From: Pseudomonas sp. Root71
Lineage (GTDB): Bacteria; Pseudomonadota; Gammaproteobacteria; Pseudomonadales; Pseudomonadaceae
Assembly (NCBI RefSeq): GCF_001429045.1
Contig: NZ_LMHY01000008.1
Location: 52,130 to 99,530, forward strand
Length of the DNA: 47,401 bases
Direction: 5' to 3'
In this document: piece by piece, positions 40,533 to 47,401 of the stretch
How the letters are laid out: every line of letters begins with the position of its first letter
Numbering within the stretch: position 1 is the stretch's first letter
Notes under the pieces: generated by a model
The model's database searches: none
Told to the model about the DNA's origin: nothing
Seen by the model: only the letters and a program-made list of their open reading frames with translations
Translations under genes and position numbers: made by a program

Positions 40533-41993
40533 CTAGTTAGCTGTGGTTCCGATCAATTTTGGTGTTCCCCACTCGGCACGGTTAGGTGTCAGATATTGGA
40601 ATGATTCACCGGTTCTCTGGATTGCACCGCTCAATTCTGATGTAGGGGCGACTTTACTGACAAAAACCTCGGTTGGCTTCAATGGTGCCATCTCGTAGAT
40701 CGAATAGGTGGTTGATTCGCTGCTCAACGGCAATCCGAACGAATCAGCCAGTGTCCTCCCGGAGTTCGCGGCTGCCTGTAGCTCCTCATGAGTGGTAAAG
40801 AACGGCGAGTAAGGTGAAACGCCTTGGCCTTCGGGTACGATTTTCACAAGGGGCGAATCCATTAACCTTACTTCGGGGATGGTGGAGCCGGAAGCTACCT
40901 GGTCGAACGCCCGTGAGTAGATGGTTGTTGCATCAGCGTCAGGGGCAGCCGCTTGCAGTTTGCCCAGCAGTTTTTCCCCGTCAGGCGTATTCAGGAAGCC
41001 TTCGATTTGCTCGTTCGACAAGCCCTTGGTCTGGAAGGTTTTGACCTTCTTGACCTGATCCTCCACCGAAACGAAGTCAGGGTCCTGCTTGGCGTAATAC
41101 TCACGCATTGTCTCCGGCTCGGCCTTCTGAAGAGGCGCCGGTTCCTTCACCCGCAACTCATCCCGAGCCAGCAACTTCTGCTCATTCCTTGCCAGCCAAC
41201 CCGCCAACTGCTTGTTCGATATCTCCGCCTGAAGCTTCGCACTGCGGGTCGCGATGCTTTCCATGCTGTTCATCACGCCCGCTTTCATCTGGCCCCGGGT
41301 CAGGTAGGTGACGATGGCGGTGAGCAACAGCAGTACAAGTTGCTCCTGTCCGCGAGCCAGTTGTCGTGCCGCGCGTTCGATACGTTCCTGTACCAGTGCG
41401 GCGGAACCGCCGCTGGGGTCCAGGCCGGACGGTTTGACGCCTTCTTCGGCATGCCAGGCCGTGGCGATGCCTTCCTGCAAGGTCGAGAGGCAGGCGGGCA
41501 GGCCCTGGTAAAAATACTCGGCGATGGCTGACAGGCCCAGGCCCATGAGAATCAGGTTGCCGACCTGCAAGCCGATACCGGCCCCGGCAGCGGCTCCGGG
41601 GGCAGCGCCGACGCCGAATGCGAAGGCCCCCGCTGCGCCGCCGGCCACGGTGCCGATCGCTACGCTGCCGCCGAGAATCATCGAGACTTCCTTGACCAGT
41701 TGCAGCAGCACCGGCAGGATCTGCTCGATTTCAATCGAGGCCCACTTGCGCTTGAGATCCATCTGGATGATCGGGTAGGAGAGGGTCATCGCCTGATGCA
41801 CCGCATCGATGCGGTGACCACCCATGTAGCCATAGGCCTGGCTCGCGCCATTGCTGACACGCCGGGTGAAGCCGTTCCAGTTGTCGTGAGCGCTCTGCAG
41901 GCCGTCGTTGACGCCCTGGTTCAGCTCGCTGAATTTCTGGTCGAGGTTGCGTTCGACATCGGCCCAGCTGGGCACGTTGGCTAAAAGATCCAT
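40533..41993 (-). CDS. Putative T6SS-linked toxin with membrane-hairpin N-terminal region (intact)
   Basis: A 486-residue protein with no PAAR, VgrG or Rhs domain. Residues 1-90 (MDLLANVPSW, WNGFTRRVSNGASQAYGYMG) form a conserved head, about 92-170 are Gly/Ala-rich and hydrophobic, and a helical middle contains QLARGQEQLVLLLLTAIVTY. The last 100 residues hold PYSPFFTTHEELQAAA and end with GAIQRTGESFQYLTPN and AEWGTPKLIG. That end pattern reminds me of NAD-processing toxins (ADP-ribosyltransferase or NADase folds), but I cannot fix catalytic residues, so this is a guess. The head and hairpin could be the loading signal for Hcp, VgrG or a chaperone. The family relation to the broken gene at 8002-9468 is plain from end to end. 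Confidence 0.72.
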   Translation of the reverse strand: MDLLANVPSWADVERNLDQKFSELNQGVNDGLQSAHDNWNGFTRRVSNGASQAYGYMGGHRIDAVHQAMTLSYPIIQMDLKRKWASIEIEQILPVLLQLVKEVSMILGGSVAIGTVAGGAAGAFAFGVGAAPGAAAGAGIGLQVGNLILMGLGLSAIAEYFYQGLPACLSTLQEGIATAWHAEEGVKPSGLDPSGGSAALVQERIERAARQLARGQEQLVLLLLTAIVTYLTRGQMKAGVMNSMESIATRSAKLQAEISNKQLAGWLARNEQKLLARDELRVKEPAPLQKAEPETMREYYAKQDPDFVSVEDQVKKVKTFQTKGLSNEQIEGFLNTPDGEKLLGKLQAAAPDADATTIYSRAFDQVASGSTIPEVRLMDSPLVKIVPEGQGVSPYSPFFTTHEELQAAANSGRTLADSFGLPLSSESTTYSIYEMAPLKPTEVFVSKVAPTSELSGAIQRTGESFQYLTPNRAEWGTPKLIGTTAN

Positions 41994-42712
41994 TTACTCA
42001 TCACTGTCCTTGGGGGAAAGGCGCTTCCTTGTTGCTGCGGTCGAGCTGTCGAATATCCGACTTCACATCATTGCCAAAGTGATGGCTATCAGCCCTGCTT
42101 CAGACTGCGGGGCGAGTTGAAAATTTCAACATGGATCCCATTTTTTGTTATTCGCGTTACATTCGGCAATGATGGCAATAAGGCATTAGTTGCCAGTCAG
42201 TGGCACCTAACTTCCCGTTCATCCTTGATATATCGGCGTTTCTGGGTGGCCAGCGTGGCGATAATTATTTTTCAGGGATTATCCCGAACTGAGTTCGAAG
42301 TGCGTGGAAGTGCCCGCATGCACTGCGTGCGGGTTGACACAGTGCATGACATGGGTGTCTCCTTCCCGCGTTCGAGAACCAGTGCAACTTGTAGAAGTGT
42401 GACAAATTTCTCAAATATTTTGCCGGGTAATGGCACTTTCATACTGCCTTGCGGTCGCAGTTCCTGACGCACAATGGCGTGTAAGGGATCTCATTCGGTG
42501 TTTAAAAAAATCGATGAAAATGAAGGATTTTTTGCAGGTGGCCTCTGGCAGAACTTGCAGATGATTCGTGCCTCAGACCGAAAACATAGGGTGGCGAAGT
42601 GTTCGCCTGGTTCAATGTTGCGGCAAACAGGGTTTTGACCCTCTTATCTGATTCGTTATGTGCAGTGGTTGAGAGAGGGCGGTAGCTTTCCACTGTTTTC
42701 AAGGAGATACAC
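41994..42712. other. Intergenic region between divergent toxin and vgrG genes
   Basis: No convincing gene; a 116-codon plus-strand frame at 42117-42467 has odd composition and no ribosome site. The toxin leader has AAGGAC 13 bases before its ATG, as in the left-hand copy. A 15-base near-palindrome GTTGAAAATTTCAAC is at 42116-42130. It must hold promoters for both directions. Confidence 0.5.
42635..42662 (+). promoter_or_regulatory. Candidate promoter of vgrG
   Basis: TTGACC (42635-42640) and TATGTG (42657-42662) are spaced by 16 bases, about 50 bases before the vgrG start. The -35 is good, the -10 weak. It would serve vgrG and the genes that follow. Confidence 0.35.
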
Positions 42713-44548
42713 ATGTTGATGGACCTTGCCGCAATGCTTTCCCCGCAAAATCGGCGCCTGTTCAAGTTCAAGAACCTCGCCAACCCCGAACAGCAATTGT
42801 TGCTTGAGTCCTTCAAGGGAACTGAAGGTCTGTCCCGTGCGTACAACTTCGAGTTGCTGCTGGTGTGCCAGGACTCCGACGTCGAGCTGAAGTCGATGAT
42901 GGGTCAGCACGTGGTTCTGGAAATCGAGCTGGCAGACGCCACGCCTCGTTACCTGGCGGGCTATCTCACGCGGTTTGCCAGCATCGGCAGCGACGGCGGC
43001 ATGGCTCGCTATACGGCGACGCTGAACCCCTGGTTCTCGATGCTGAAGAACCGCTTCGACACGCGCATTTTCCAGGGTTGCACGGTGGAAGATGTGGTCA
43101 CCCAGGTGTTTGCCTTGTGCACCGCGTTTTCCCGGCACGAGTTCCGCCTGAGCAAGCCGCTCAAGCATTACACCTACATCACCCAGTACCGTGAAACGGA
43201 CTTCAACTTTGTCCAGCGCCTGCTGGAAGAAGAGGGGATGTTCTACTACTTCGAGCACACTGCCGAAGGCCACACCATGATCATCTGCGACGACTCCAGC
43301 ACGCTGGTGCCGTTGCCTGAACAGCCGCAGATCCGCTACCACACGGCATCGGTCACCGAGACCGCCGACTCCATTACGCAATGGAGCGGTAATCGCCAGT
43401 TGCAGTCCGGGAAAATGGCGGTCCAGACCTTCGATTATCGTCAGCCGTCCAATCGCTTGCCGGTCGCCATGAAGAGCCTGAACAAGCAAGGCGACGTCGA
43501 CGACTTCGAAATCTATGATTTTCCTGGCCAATACACCCACGGCACCTACGACGAAGGCGAAGCGCTGCTGCGTTTGAGAGTCGAAGCGCTTGAACTCAAG
43601 GGCAAGAGTTTCCACGGCGCCAGTAACTGCCGCGCGATGAAGCCCGGCTACACCTTCGAACTGCTGCAGCATTACGATCACGACCAAGGCCCCGCCGATG
43701 ATCGACAGTTCCTGCTGATGAGCGTCGAAAGCGAAGGCCACAACAACTACCTCAGCGGGCACCAGGCGAGCTACTACAACACCTTCGCCTGCGTGCGCAA
43801 AAAGATCGTCTTCCGCCCTCAGCTCACCACCCCGCGCCCGACCATCTCCGGCCCGCAGACCGCGATCATCGTCGGTCCGCCGGGGGAGGAAATCTTCACC
43901 GACGAACTCGGCCGGGTGAAGGTGCAGTTTCACTGGGACCGCAAGGGCGAGCACAACGACAAGAGCTCCTGCTGGGTCCGCGTCGCCCAGGCGGGTGCCA
44001 GCGGCGGCTTCGGCAGCATCCAGATTCCCCGTGTGGGCGATGAGGTCGTGGTGGTCTTCCTCGACGGCAACCCCGACCGCCCGCTGGTCATGGGCAGCCT
44101 CTACAACAGCCAGAACACGCCACCGTGGTCACTGCCGGCGAACAAGACCCAGAGCGGGTTCCTGACGCGGTCGATGAAGGGGAAGGGCAGCAATGCGAAC
44201 TTTTTCCGCTTCGACGACAAGGCGGGTGCCGAGCAGATCATTGTCCATGCCGAGCGCAATATGGATACGGAAATCGAAGCTGACGAAACCCTTAAGGTTG
44301 GTGGAAGTCGCCAGATCAAGGTTGAAGGCAAGCACTCGGAAACAATCAAGCTGGAGACCAGCATTGCCGTAGAGGAGGGATCGTATTACGTCACCGTCGA
44401 TAAAGGCGAAGTGAAGATCAAGGCTGCGACATCCATCACTCTGGAAGTCGGCGCCAGCAAGCTAGTCATGAATAAGGACGGGACGATTACCCTGTCCGGC
44501 ATCGTGGTTGATGTGGAAGGTAAAACCGTCATCAACCTGAACAAATAA
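42713..44548 (+). CDS. vgrG: T6SS spike protein VgrG (TssI)
   Basis: VgrG trimers form the tip of the Hcp tube and carry PAAR effectors. The 611-residue protein has the gp27-like hub (FESFKGTEGLSRAYNFELL type start, then TDFNFVQRLLEEEGMFYYFEH), the gp5 OB-fold region (GPPGEEIFTDELGRVKVQFH and GGFGSIQIPRVGDEVVVVFL), and a C-terminal beta-needle of about 100 residues ending ...VDVEGKTVINLNK. There is no C-terminal effector domain, so it is structural. AAGGAG lies 7 bases before the ATG. It is 23 bases ahead of the chaperone gene, and is the only intact vgrG in the window, so it probably serves the T6SS operon at 12-33 kb. Confidence 0.97.
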   Translation: MLMDLAAMLSPQNRRLFKFKNLANPEQQLLLESFKGTEGLSRAYNFELLLVCQDSDVELKSMMGQHVVLEIELADATPRYLAGYLTRFASIGSDGGMARYTATLNPWFSMLKNRFDTRIFQGCTVEDVVTQVFALCTAFSRHEFRLSKPLKHYTYITQYRETDFNFVQRLLEEEGMFYYFEHTAEGHTMIICDDSSTLVPLPEQPQIRYHTASVTETADSITQWSGNRQLQSGKMAVQTFDYRQPSNRLPVAMKSLNKQGDVDDFEIYDFPGQYTHGTYDEGEALLRLRVEALELKGKSFHGASNCRAMKPGYTFELLQHYDHDQGPADDRQFLLMSVESEGHNNYLSGHQASYYNTFACVRKKIVFRPQLTTPRPTISGPQTAIIVGPPGEEIFTDELGRVKVQFHWDRKGEHNDKSSCWVRVAQAGASGGFGSIQIPRVGDEVVVVFLDGNPDRPLVMGSLYNSQNTPPWSLPANKTQSGFLTRSMKGKGSNANFFRFDDKAGAEQIIVHAERNMDTEIEADETLKVGGSRQIKVEGKHSETIKLETSIAVEEGSYYVTVDKGEVKIKAATSITLEVGASKLVMNKDGTITLSGIVVDVEGKTVINLNK

Positions 44549-44571
44549 GCTGACGGATAAGGGACTGCCGC

Positions 44572-45168
44572 ATGCGAACCAGTATTTACGACCGAATCTC
44601 CGAGCAAAGGATTCGTGAGGAACAGCGACTCGAAGCAGAGCGCTTGGAGCAGGAGGCACTCGACGCACCACCACCACCTCCCGAACGCTTTCAGACTAAT
44701 GAGTTGAGTTTTGTTCGTCCTGCCCATCTCAAAGATAAAACATTCCATGTATTCACAATGACGGATATGGGACCCAGTCCTTTTTCGTTAGTCGTAGGGC
44801 GTTCGCCGATTGAGAGTGGTGCCGATCTTGAAACCATGGCTCAGCGCTTACTCGGCGAGTTGAAAAAATCTTTATCGCATGTTGAATGGATCGAGCCGCT
44901 TACTCCCGTTCAAGTGGCGGGGCTTGATGCGCGTCGAGTCGAGTTTCGCTGGCGACAACAGGGGCAACCAGTTCATCAATTGCAATTGATGTTTCTTCAT
45001 CGCGATGAACATCAGCAAGAATTGCTCATGCAAATCACGGGCACCAGCAACAACCCCAAAGGCATGACGACTGAAGAGCGATGCCGCTTCGATGAGTTGA
45101 TCGCCTCACTGGAATTGCGCTATCCGCCTGATAACGAGGTTGACGCTGAAGAGGCTTCGCAAGAATGA
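44572..45168 (+). CDS. Eag-type effector chaperone (DcrB/DUF1795) with N-terminal extension
   Basis: EagR chaperones bind the hydrophobic segments of PAAR effectors and load them on VgrG. This 198-residue protein has the DUF1795 fold from about residue 45 (LSFVRPAHLKDKTFHVFTM, GPSPFSLVVGRSPI, VAGLDARRVEFRWRQQG, HQLQLMFLHRDE). Family members are usually about 140-150 residues. Here some 45 residues precede the domain: a Glu/Arg-rich helix (EQRIREEQRLEAERLEQEAL) and a Pro-rich linker. The stop overlaps the effector start by 4 bases (ATGA), which fits co-translation with the client. AAGGGA precedes the ATG. Confidence 0.88.
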   Translation: MRTSIYDRISEQRIREEQRLEAERLEQEALDAPPPPPERFQTNELSFVRPAHLKDKTFHVFTMTDMGPSPFSLVVGRSPIESGADLETMAQRLLGELKKSLSHVEWIEPLTPVQVAGLDARRVEFRWRQQGQPVHQLQLMFLHRDEHQQELLMQITGTSNNPKGMTTEERCRFDELIASLELRYPPDNEVDAEEASQE

Positions 45169-46394
45169 GCGAAGCAGCGGCACGCCTGGATGATCCAATT
45201 GAGCATTCCCGCGCGCTAAGTGGGCTACTGGGGGGGCTCGCCCTCGGCGCAGGTGCGGTGCTGATTGGTATCGCAATTGTAGGAACCGCGGGTTTTGGCG
45301 CAATCGCGCTGGGTGCCATGGTTGGAGCCGGTGCAGCAACGGGTGCCGGCATCGGCCAATTACTTGGAAGTCTTTCGTTTGCCACTCATGACGCAGGCCA
45401 GATCAACAGTGGTTCAGGAAATGTGTTTATCAATGGGAGGGCCGCCGCTAGGGCTCACGTCGATACTGCGGTGTGCACACAACATGGTTCAGCCCCTCAG
45501 ATTTTGGCCCAAGGTAGCGACTCGGTACGTATCAACGGTCAGCCTGCTGCGCGTGTTGGAGATCGAACGGTATGTGACGGAAAAATCAGTGCAGGCTCCG
45601 CTAATGTATTCATCGGCGGGGGCACCGATACGACCGACCCGATAAATCCCGAAGTCCCGGAGTGGCTGGAGCGAGCAGTTCTCGTCGTCGGTTTGGCGAG
45701 TGCCTTCGTATTGGCAAGCCCGGTGGTCGTGGTTGCAGGGCTTGTTGGCGCTGTCGCAGGGGGATTGGCGGGAAATTGGGCTGGCGGGGAGTTGTTTGGT
45801 CAAGGGTCAGATGGACAGAAACTGATGGCCTTCGGTGGCGCTTTGTTAGGAGGAGGGCTAGGGGCTAAAGGTGGTAAGTGGTTCGATGCGCGGTATGAGA
45901 TTAAGGTTCAGGGGGTTGGGTCGAATCTAGGTAACGTAAAAATCGTTAAGCGGCCGACTTTGCCTCCACCTGAGCACAAAGGGGTTTCACCAGATCTCTA
46001 TCAAAAGCTCAGGTCAAGGACGCCGAGCAAAGAGATTCAAACTATGGTCAACGAAAAGGTTGAGCTCCCGATGAAGGATCCGGCACTTCCCGGGTTAGAA
46101 ATCACCAAGCCCTTACATGCGGACCACATCGTTCCCATGAAGCAAATTACGGAAATGGATGGTTTTAACAAACTTTCCTTTGGTAATCAGCTGGAAGTAT
46201 TAAATCATAAGCCGAATTTTTCGCCCTTGAGCGAAACTGCAAATACTTCAAGGGGGGCTAAGACATACGAACAATGGACGCGCTACAAAAAAGGAAATGT
46301 GGATGTTGATCCTGCCTTTAGACGTAGTATGATGGAGCGTGCGGCGAAGCTCGAAGTTGAACTGCAGGAAAAAATTTATAGCCTTTTGCCTTAG
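45165..46394 (+). CDS. PAAR-domain T6SS effector with C-terminal HNH-like nuclease
   Basis: A 409-residue effector laid out like Tse6-type proteins. Residues about 18-66 are a glycine-rich hydrophobic region, 76-152 form the PAAR domain that caps VgrG (SGNVFINGRAAARAHVDTAV, then HGSAPQILAQGSDSVRINGQ and VGDRTVCDG), and 168-236 are a second hydrophobic region. The C-terminal toxin (about 280-409) contains HADHIVP at 318-324, VLNHKPNF at 345-352 and ANTSRG at 359-364, the spacing of an HNH/beta-beta-alpha-metal nuclease, so DNA is the probable target. The chaperone gene before it and the immunity gene after it complete the set. Other nuclease folds cannot be excluded. Confidence 0.85.
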   Translation: MSEAAARLDDPIEHSRALSGLLGGLALGAGAVLIGIAIVGTAGFGAIALGAMVGAGAATGAGIGQLLGSLSFATHDAGQINSGSGNVFINGRAAARAHVDTAVCTQHGSAPQILAQGSDSVRINGQPAARVGDRTVCDGKISAGSANVFIGGGTDTTDPINPEVPEWLERAVLVVGLASAFVLASPVVVVAGLVGAVAGGLAGNWAGGELFGQGSDGQKLMAFGGALLGGGLGAKGGKWFDARYEIKVQGVGSNLGNVKIVKRPTLPPPEHKGVSPDLYQKLRSRTPSKEIQTMVNEKVELPMKDPALPGLEITKPLHADHIVPMKQITEMDGFNKLSFGNQLEVLNHKPNFSPLSETANTSRGAKTYEQWTRYKKGNVDVDPAFRRSMMERAAKLEVELQEKIYSLLP

Positions 46395-46406
46395 AAGGAG
46401 TCGAAA

Positions 46407-47120
46407 GTGATTACATTGGAATGCGTGGTAGAGCAAGTTAAAACTTCTTTTGTCGGTCGTGATGTGTATTTTTCGCCGAATGAATTGCCCGTGAATGTAA
46501 TTATTCCTGCGGAGTGGAAAGAGTTTGGTGCTGTTTTTTCTGAGAAACCTAAGTTTCCCACAGCATGGAATTCTTTTGCTGGTAAAATGCCTTGGGTGTT
46601 GTCCTTGCTAGATACATGCTTGGTCGGCACGTTTGTCTTGGGTGGCGAGAAAGTTGAATTGTTATATGTCTTCCATGATGCTAGTGGTCTTTATTACTAT
46701 GTCGGCGGGTTGCCACTAAGTAGCTGTCCATTGAAGTCAGATAAGATCAATCTGATTGCGGGTAGGTTGTCGGATTTCTATTTGCATGTACACAATGGCT
46801 TCACTTTTTTTCCCGCGCAATCAATGGGGCCTCAAAAGATCGAAGACTTTTCATGTGTGGCAGATTTAATTGATGAAGAAGAAACGAGCTTCGCAGCAAA
46901 CTGGGTCACAATTTTTTCTAATGGGGGCGGGGATTATTTAGCTGTCGATATAAATAATCATGCGGATGATAAAGGTGTTATCTGGTGGCATGAGCAACCC
47001 ATGGAGCCGGAATTGGGTATAGATGTTTTTGAGGTGATGGATACGTGGATTTCTATATTTCTGGAAGATACACAATCACGAAGTGATGTATTGATAAAAG
47101 AATCTAAATTCAAAGCTTAA
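46407..47120 (+). CDS. SMI1/KNR4 (SUKH)-type immunity protein
   Basis: A 237-residue soluble protein, probably the antidote to the nuclease effector. The NGFTFFPAQSMGPQ segment near residue 130 and GGGDYLAVDINN followed by GVIWWHE near 175-200 are typical of SUKH proteins. The start is GTG at 46407, six bases after AAGGAG; there is no better ATG. It begins 12 bases after the effector stop. Base use is clearly more AT-rich than in vgrG, the usual sign of imported toxin/immunity cargo. Confidence 0.82.
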   Translation: MITLECVVEQVKTSFVGRDVYFSPNELPVNVIIPAEWKEFGAVFSEKPKFPTAWNSFAGKMPWVLSLLDTCLVGTFVLGGEKVELLYVFHDASGLYYYVGGLPLSSCPLKSDKINLIAGRLSDFYLHVHNGFTFFPAQSMGPQKIEDFSCVADLIDEEETSFAANWVTIFSNGGGDYLAVDINNHADDKGVIWWHEQPMEPELGIDVFEVMDTWISIFLEDTQSRSDVLIKESKFKA

Positions 47121-47401
47121 ATTCGCCTGAAAAAATACTATGGCCTGCGACATCCAGATGAATTACCCCGACTACAGGGCCTGGCGCACCCCAAAAGAAA
47201 CCTCATCGCCGAAGTCGACGCCCTCGGCCACACCACCGAATACCTGAACGGCGACGACGGCCTGCCGCACACCATCATCGACGCGACCCACAAGTCCAAA
47301 TACCTGCCGACCGCGCAGGGCAAGCAACTGGGCGTCAGCGAAGAAACGCTGGAATTCTCCTACGACTTGCTCGGAAGGCTGATCCAGGAGACCACGGCGC
47401 A
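47121..47401 (+). pseudogene. Orphan Rhs (YD-repeat) fragment, runs off the window
   Basis: The same frame as the immunity gene continues after its TAA with IRLKKYYGLRHPDELPRLQG and then clear Rhs core sequence: NLIAEVDALGHTTEYLNGDD, GLPHTIIDATHKSKYL, LEFSYDLLGRLIQETTA. There is no start codon or ribosome site of its own, and base use returns to GC-rich. It looks like the displaced 3' part of an rhs gene into which the toxin/immunity cargo was placed, or the remnant of a larger Rhs locus beyond the window. Confidence 0.72.

Noticed and set aside
42431..42450. TGGCAC as a sigma-54 promoter for vgrG
   Set aside because: No TTGC follows at the required spacing.
42117..42467. 116-codon frame before vgrG as a gene
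   Set aside because: Odd composition, no ribosome site, and it lies where promoters are expected.

Overview
The window is chromosomal DNA of a fluorescent-group Pseudomonas. The evidence is the GC-rich coding style, the REP-type hairpins built on a GTGGGAGC or GGGGGCAAGCCCCC core, a DUF6124 family gene, and a type VI secretion (T6SS) gene order that resembles the K1-type cluster I recall from P. putida. No rRNA, tRNA or CRISPR array was seen.

From 283 to 7065 everything is on the minus strand. A catabolic operon starts near 7065 and runs leftward: amino-acid-synthesis family protein, alpha/beta hydrolase, aldehyde dehydrogenase, flavin reductase, succinate-semialdehyde-type dehydrogenase, carboxymuconolactone-decarboxylase-like protein, FCD-type GntR regulator and a Nudix hydrolase. 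A perfect palindrome, ATGGTATACCAT, sits upstream of the first gene and is the likely operator of the GntR protein. The substrate is not evident.

From 7.2 to 11.8 kb lies a decayed accessory region. It holds a putative toxin gene broken by an amber codon, an intact small immunity-like gene, a frameshifted second copy of it, IS30 and IS66 transposase remnants, and a fragment that looks like a phage spike end.

From 12.3 to 33.2 kb is a complete T6SS operon, all minus strand, transcribed from 33150 to 12274: tagB-like, tssB, tssC, tssE, tssF, tssG, clpV (tssH), tssJ, tssK, tssL, tssM, tagF, a second TssM-like protein fused to an OmpA peptidoglycan-binding domain, hcp and tssA. Many genes overlap by 1-4 bases. 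TssA is of the short type and TssL lacks an OmpA domain. No fha, ppkA or pppA is present beside tagF. A 700-bp upstream region with two palindromes separates the operon from a divergent M48 membrane protease gene (33853-36018).

From 36 to 42 kb is a second accessory region: fragments and intact genes that look like immunity or tolerance factors (DUF6966 remnant, DUF4303, CbrC family, a frameshifted gene), IS66 debris, and then a minus-strand module made of an intact paralogue of the broken left-hand toxin followed by full-length and truncated immunity paralogues and two unknown genes.

From 42.7 kb to the end, on the plus strand, is a VgrG island: vgrG, an Eag-type DcrB/DUF1795 chaperone, a PAAR effector with two hydrophobic regions and a C-terminal HNH-like nuclease, an AT-rich SMI1/KNR4 (SUKH) immunity protein, and an orphan Rhs fragment running off the end. 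Together these supply the tip, the loading chaperone, a toxin and its antidote for the apparatus. The paired toxin/immunity modules at 8.0-10.4 kb and 39.7-42.0 kb, on opposite sides of the T6SS operon, are the most likely place for something undescribed.
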